This document shows, one piece after another, positions 24,712 through 27,333 of a DNA stretch of 27,333 nt; position 1 is the stretch's first letter; each line of letters begins with the position of its first letter. The DNA is taken from assembly GCA_964401045.1 (NCBI GenBank), contig CAYNXB010000035.1:1-27333 (forward strand), read 5' to 3'. A model generated the notes under the pieces. It saw only the letters and a list, made by a program, of their open reading frames with translations, was not told the DNA's origin and did not search any database. The stretch is from CAYNXB01 sp964401045 (GTDB lineage Bacteria; Pseudomonadota; Alphaproteobacteria; Sphingomonadales; Sphingomonadaceae). The translations under genes and the position numbers were made by a program.

Positions 24712-25749
24712 TTACCGTACGTCCTGGATCTCCTCTGAACGGCACTGCTCATACGTGCTCCAGCCGGAGCACATCCCGTAGGGCCCGCGGATGAAGATCG
24801 CCTCGATCCGGCGGATCTTGTTGTTCTCGATCTTGAACAGCTCCCCCAGTTGCCAGGTCCAGTCAATCGGCCGGTGGTCGAAGAACGCGAACGAGAACAC
24901 GATCCCGCGCTCGCGATCGACCGCCACGAAGCGGCGATCGCGGATGCCGGTGACGATGCCCTTGAGGCTGGTTTCGAACTGGCCCTTGCAGGTCTCGACC
25001 GGCCGTCCGCCCATGCCTCCCTGCGTGCCCGGCGGGCCGGCGGCGATCATGCCGTTCTCGCGCCGCAGGCAATCGTCGGTGAACGGATAGTAACCCTTGC
25101 CATCGTTGCGCTGCATGCCTTCGAAATATTGGTTGGCGACCGCGATCAGGTCCGCCCGGCTCATCCGTTCGCTCTCGGGCACCGCCTGGAGGAAGATCGG
25201 ATGCGGCGCGCCCATCGCCTCGACTGCCGCGCCCGTTGCGGGGAACGGGCTGTTGCCTGGAGCGTCCGCCGCCGCGCCCAGCGGACGGTCGGGCCGGGCG
25301 ACGATCTGCTCCACCTCGCTGATCTTGCCATCGGCGTCGATCCGCAGGCGCACGTCTACGCCGACCGCTTCGGCCGGGCGCGGCGGACCTGAGGCCGAAC
25401 GCGAGGCTTGCTCCATCATCGTGCCGAGAAAGGCGACCTGCTGCGTCTCCACATCCGGCACGTAGAACGTGTATTTGCCGAGCCCGCTGGCGGTCGCCCA
25501 CAGACCTTCGCGGCCGAGCGGCAATTGCACCCCGTTCTCGGTGAAGCGCACATCGCGGGCGAACAGTTCGTCGCTGACTTTGTCGTCGGCCATCGCGTGC
25601 AGGTACTTGTCCATGATGCCTTCGAGGCATTCGCGCTGGCACTTCTGTTCGGGCACCGGGACGCCGCCGGGCGGTTCGGTGGCCGGTGCGGCGGCGGCGG
25701 CGGCGGAGAACGCCAGCGCCGCCAACACGATGCGGAACGAAAGCCTCAT
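24712..25749 (-). CDS. Secreted protein with two NTF2/SnoaL-like halves
   Basis: From ATG 25749 the protein has 345 residues; SD AGGAGGGG lies 4 nt upstream, which rules against the ATG at 25782. The N-terminus MRLSFRIVLAALAFSAAAAAA is a Sec signal. Each half opens with a helix and a charged turn as in NTF2-like folds: LEGIMDKYLHAMADDKVSDE with RDVRFTENGVQL (about 45-80), and DLIAVANQYFEGMQRNDGKG with FTDDCLRRENG (about 205-245). Strand-rich segments follow (VDVRLRIDADGKISEVEQIV; GIVFSFAFFDH, LGELFKIENNKIRRIEAIFI). Cys pairs CQREC and the later DDC, ETC, GMC and EQC could form disulfides in the periplasm. It resembles tandem SnoaL-like proteins of unknown function often annotated as hypothetical; no catalytic residues can be assigned. 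Confidence 0.82.
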   Translation of the reverse strand: MRLSFRIVLAALAFSAAAAAAPATEPPGGVPVPEQKCQRECLEGIMDKYLHAMADDKVSDELFARDVRFTENGVQLPLGREGLWATASGLGKYTFYVPDVETQQVAFLGTMMEQASRSASGPPRPAEAVGVDVRLRIDADGKISEVEQIVARPDRPLGAAADAPGNSPFPATGAAVEAMGAPHPIFLQAVPESERMSRADLIAVANQYFEGMQRNDGKGYYPFTDDCLRRENGMIAAGPPGTQGGMGGRPVETCKGQFETSLKGIVTGIRDRRFVAVDRERGIVFSFAFFDHRPIDWTWQLGELFKIENNKIRRIEAIFIRGPYGMCSGWSTYEQCRSEEIQDVR

Positions 25750-25827
25750 CGGTCCCCTCCTGTCGCGGGCTCTCCTTGACATGGAGAACCTTCATCGAGC
25801 GAAGAATACCGGAAATCGGCCTGGCCG

Positions 25828-26418
25828 CTACTGCCGAAAATGCCGCACCGCCAGCGCTTCGAACCAGCGCCATGCGACGCCGACAACGCCGTTCGCCATC
25901 GCCCCGATCGTCATGCCGGCAGCGACATCGCTCGGGTAATGCGCGCAAGGCGGAATCTGCGCGAGGCCGACCGACCCGGCCGTGCCGAGCGCCGCTACGC
26001 GATGCCCGGGATATTCGGCCGCGAACGCACAGGCGACCGCCATCGACCCGGCGCTATGCCCCGATGGGAAGCTGGTCACTTCCTTACCGGTGTCGTTGCC
26101 CTTGCGTGGCCTGACGACCTTTTTCGCTCGCCGCGGGCGCGTGCGATCCACCCTTCGCTTGACCGTGTTCTTGGCCAGCGTCGCAAGCTCGTGCGACACC
26201 AGCATCCGCACGCCCGCACGCATCATCCGCGCATCACCGCGCAGAAGCCCAAGCCCGAACACGCAGACGCAAATCACCCGCAACGGCATCTGATCGCCGA
26301 CGTCGCCGAACTGGCCGATCGCTTTGACGGGAAGACTGGTGCGGTAGGGTTTGAACAGCTTGCGCGCCTTGCCGTCGATCTCGAACAGCGGCTCCGCGGC
26401 GTTGGTCTTGTTCCCCAT
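25828..26418 (-). CDS. PAP2-superfamily phosphatase-like membrane protein
   Basis: The protein has 196 residues. It has hydrophobic segments, e.g. VICVCVFGLGLL and the stretches around SAGSMAVACAFAA and TIGAMANGVVGVAW, so it should be in the inner membrane. PAP2 enzymes use KX6RP, PSGH and SRX5HX3D. Here KRRVDRTRP and FPSGHSAGS are intact. The third motif reads AQIPPCAHYPSD: His and Asp are kept, but Ser-Arg is replaced by Ala-Gln. The Arg normally binds phosphate, so activity or substrate may be changed. Typical substrates are lipid phosphates such as phosphatidate or undecaprenyl pyrophosphate. It begins 39 bp after the acs stop. The SD is weak. Confidence 0.88.
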   Translation of the reverse strand: MGNKTNAAEPLFEIDGKARKLFKPYRTSLPVKAIGQFGDVGDQMPLRVICVCVFGLGLLRGDARMMRAGVRMLVSHELATLAKNTVKRRVDRTRPRRAKKVVRPRKGNDTGKEVTSFPSGHSAGSMAVACAFAAEYPGHRVAALGTAGSVGLAQIPPCAHYPSDVAAGMTIGAMANGVVGVAWRWFEALAVRHFRQ

Positions 26419-26457
26419 TGCGCCCGAACGGTTCAGCGTCCTGTTTGTGCCGCCTTT

Positions 26458-27333
26458 CTAGGTCTTTGGCCGGTTCTTGAGCAAATCCTCCACCACGCCC
26501 GGATCGGCGAGCGTCGAGATGTCTCCCAGGTTGCCGGTGTCGTTCTCGGCGATCTTGCGCAGGATGCGGCGCATGATCTTGCCGCTGCGGGTTTTGGGCA
26601 GCGCGGGGGCGAACTGGATCACGTCGGGGGTGGCGATCGGGCCGATTTCCTTGCGCACCCATTGCACCAGCTCCTGGCGCAGCGCGTCGGTGTCCTCCGT
26701 CCCGGCGACGGTTGTGACGTAGGAGTAGATGCCCTGGCCCTTGATGTCGTGCGGGAAGCCCACCACCGCCGCCTCGGCGACCTTCCCGTGCAGCACCAGC
26801 GCGCTCTCGACCTCGGCGGTGCCCATGCGGTGGCCCGAGACGTTGATCACGTCGTCGATCCGCCCGGTGATCCAGTAATAGCCGTCCTCGTCACGCCGGC
26901 ACCCGTCGCCGGTGAAGTAGGCGCCGGGGAAGTGGCTGAAGTAGGTTTCGAAGAAACGCTGGTGGTCGCCGTAGACGGTGCGCATCTGGCCGGGCCAGCT
27001 ATCGGTGACAACCAGCGCGCCGGAGCAGGCGCCTTCGAGCACCGTGCCCTCGTTGTCGACGATCGCGGGCGCCACGCCGAACATCGGCTTGGTGGCGCTG
27101 CCGGGCTTAAGGTCGGTTGCGCCGGGCAGGGGGGTGATCATGTGGCCGCCGGTTTCGGTCTGCCACCAGGTGTCGACGATCGGGCAGCGGGAATCGCCCA
27201 CCACGCGCCAATACCATTCCCATGCCTCGGGATTGATCGGCTCGCCGACCGAGCCGAGCAGGCGCAGGCTGGAGCGGCTGGTCCGGGTGCCCCCTTCGTC
27301 ACCCTCGCGCATCAGCGCGCGCAGCGCGGTCGG
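26458..27333 (-). CDS. acs: Acetyl-CoA synthetase, C-terminal part (runs off the window)
   Basis: The last 291 residues of an AMP-forming acetyl-CoA synthetase are present; the N-terminal half lies beyond 27333. The open frame begins PTALRALMREGDE at the window edge. Adenylate-forming motifs are clear: LLGSVGEPINPEAWEWYW, VDTWWQTETGGHMITPLPG, GYYWITGRIDDVINVSGHRM (hinge Asp and A8), and PKTRSGKIMRRILRKIA, whose SGK lysine is the catalytic and acetylation-regulated residue in the family. It activates acetate with ATP and CoA. Here it could supply or recover acetyl-CoA; nothing local links it to the valine cluster. The ATG at 27312 is internal, not the gene start. Confidence 0.96.
   Translation of the reverse strand, partial: PTALRALMREGDEGGTRTSRSSLRLLGSVGEPINPEAWEWYWRVVGDSRCPIVDTWWQTETGGHMITPLPGATDLKPGSATKPMFGVAPAIVDNEGTVLEGACSGALVVTDSWPGQMRTVYGDHQRFFETYFSHFPGAYFTGDGCRRDEDGYYWITGRIDDVINVSGHRMGTAEVESALVLHGKVAEAAVVGFPHDIKGQGIYSYVTTVAGTEDTDALRQELVQWVRKEIGPIATPDVIQFAPALPKTRSGKIMRRILRKIAENDTGNLGDISTLADPGVVEDLLKNRPKT

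Overview
The window reads as a GC-rich alphaproteobacterial chromosome, most likely Sphingomonadales (Erythrobacteraceae or Sphingomonadaceae). This rests on the 5S sequence, an rRNA operon ending in an initiator tRNA, strong avoidance of A/T-ending codons, and gene content such as a complete valine-degradation cluster and a PhoX/DUF839 protein. It is an inference without a database search.

Region 1 (1-600) is the end of an rRNA operon: the 23S 3' end, 5S rRNA, a hairpin-rich spacer and tRNA-fMet. Region 2 (600-7808) holds one giant gene (1043-7744, 2233 residues) behind a roughly 230-nt leader. It encodes a signal peptide, a Cys-free, acidic, Arg/Lys-poor passenger of about 24 degenerate repeats, an autotransporter beta-barrel, a run of 23 prolines and a C-terminal OmpA-like peptidoglycan-binding domain. 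A strong intrinsic terminator closes it. Region 3 (7809-8621) is about 0.8 kb without a convincing gene but with several stem-loops.

Region 4 (8622-15209) carries the lower valine pathway: mmsA, two small lipoprotein genes (one an I78-type peptidase inhibitor), a RidA-family gene, acyl-CoA dehydrogenase, 3-hydroxyisobutyryl-CoA hydrolase, enoyl-CoA hydratase and mmsB. From ridA to mmsB the genes overlap by 4 bp or are 1 bp apart. Together they cover isobutyryl-CoA to propionyl-CoA. A Tat-exported DUF839/PhoX-like gene follows.

Region 5 (16595-20344) is a minus-strand ppk1-ppx pair, polyphosphate synthesis and breakdown, with ppx translation apparently coupled to the ppk1 stop. Region 6 (20502-23001) is a divergent plus-strand group: an amidohydrolase of the LigW/gamma-resorcylate decarboxylase type, an HSL-type alpha/beta hydrolase and a conserved-looking unknown. 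Region 7 (23006-27333) is all minus strand: the 3' part of acs, a PAP2-type phosphatase with an altered third motif, a secreted protein with two NTF2-like halves, a degenerate PilZ protein and a secreted unknown whose Shine-Dalgarno lies in a hairpin.

I see no CRISPR array, insertion sequence, integrase, toxin-antitoxin pair or defence island. The most unusual object is the giant repeat-barrel-OmpA fusion.
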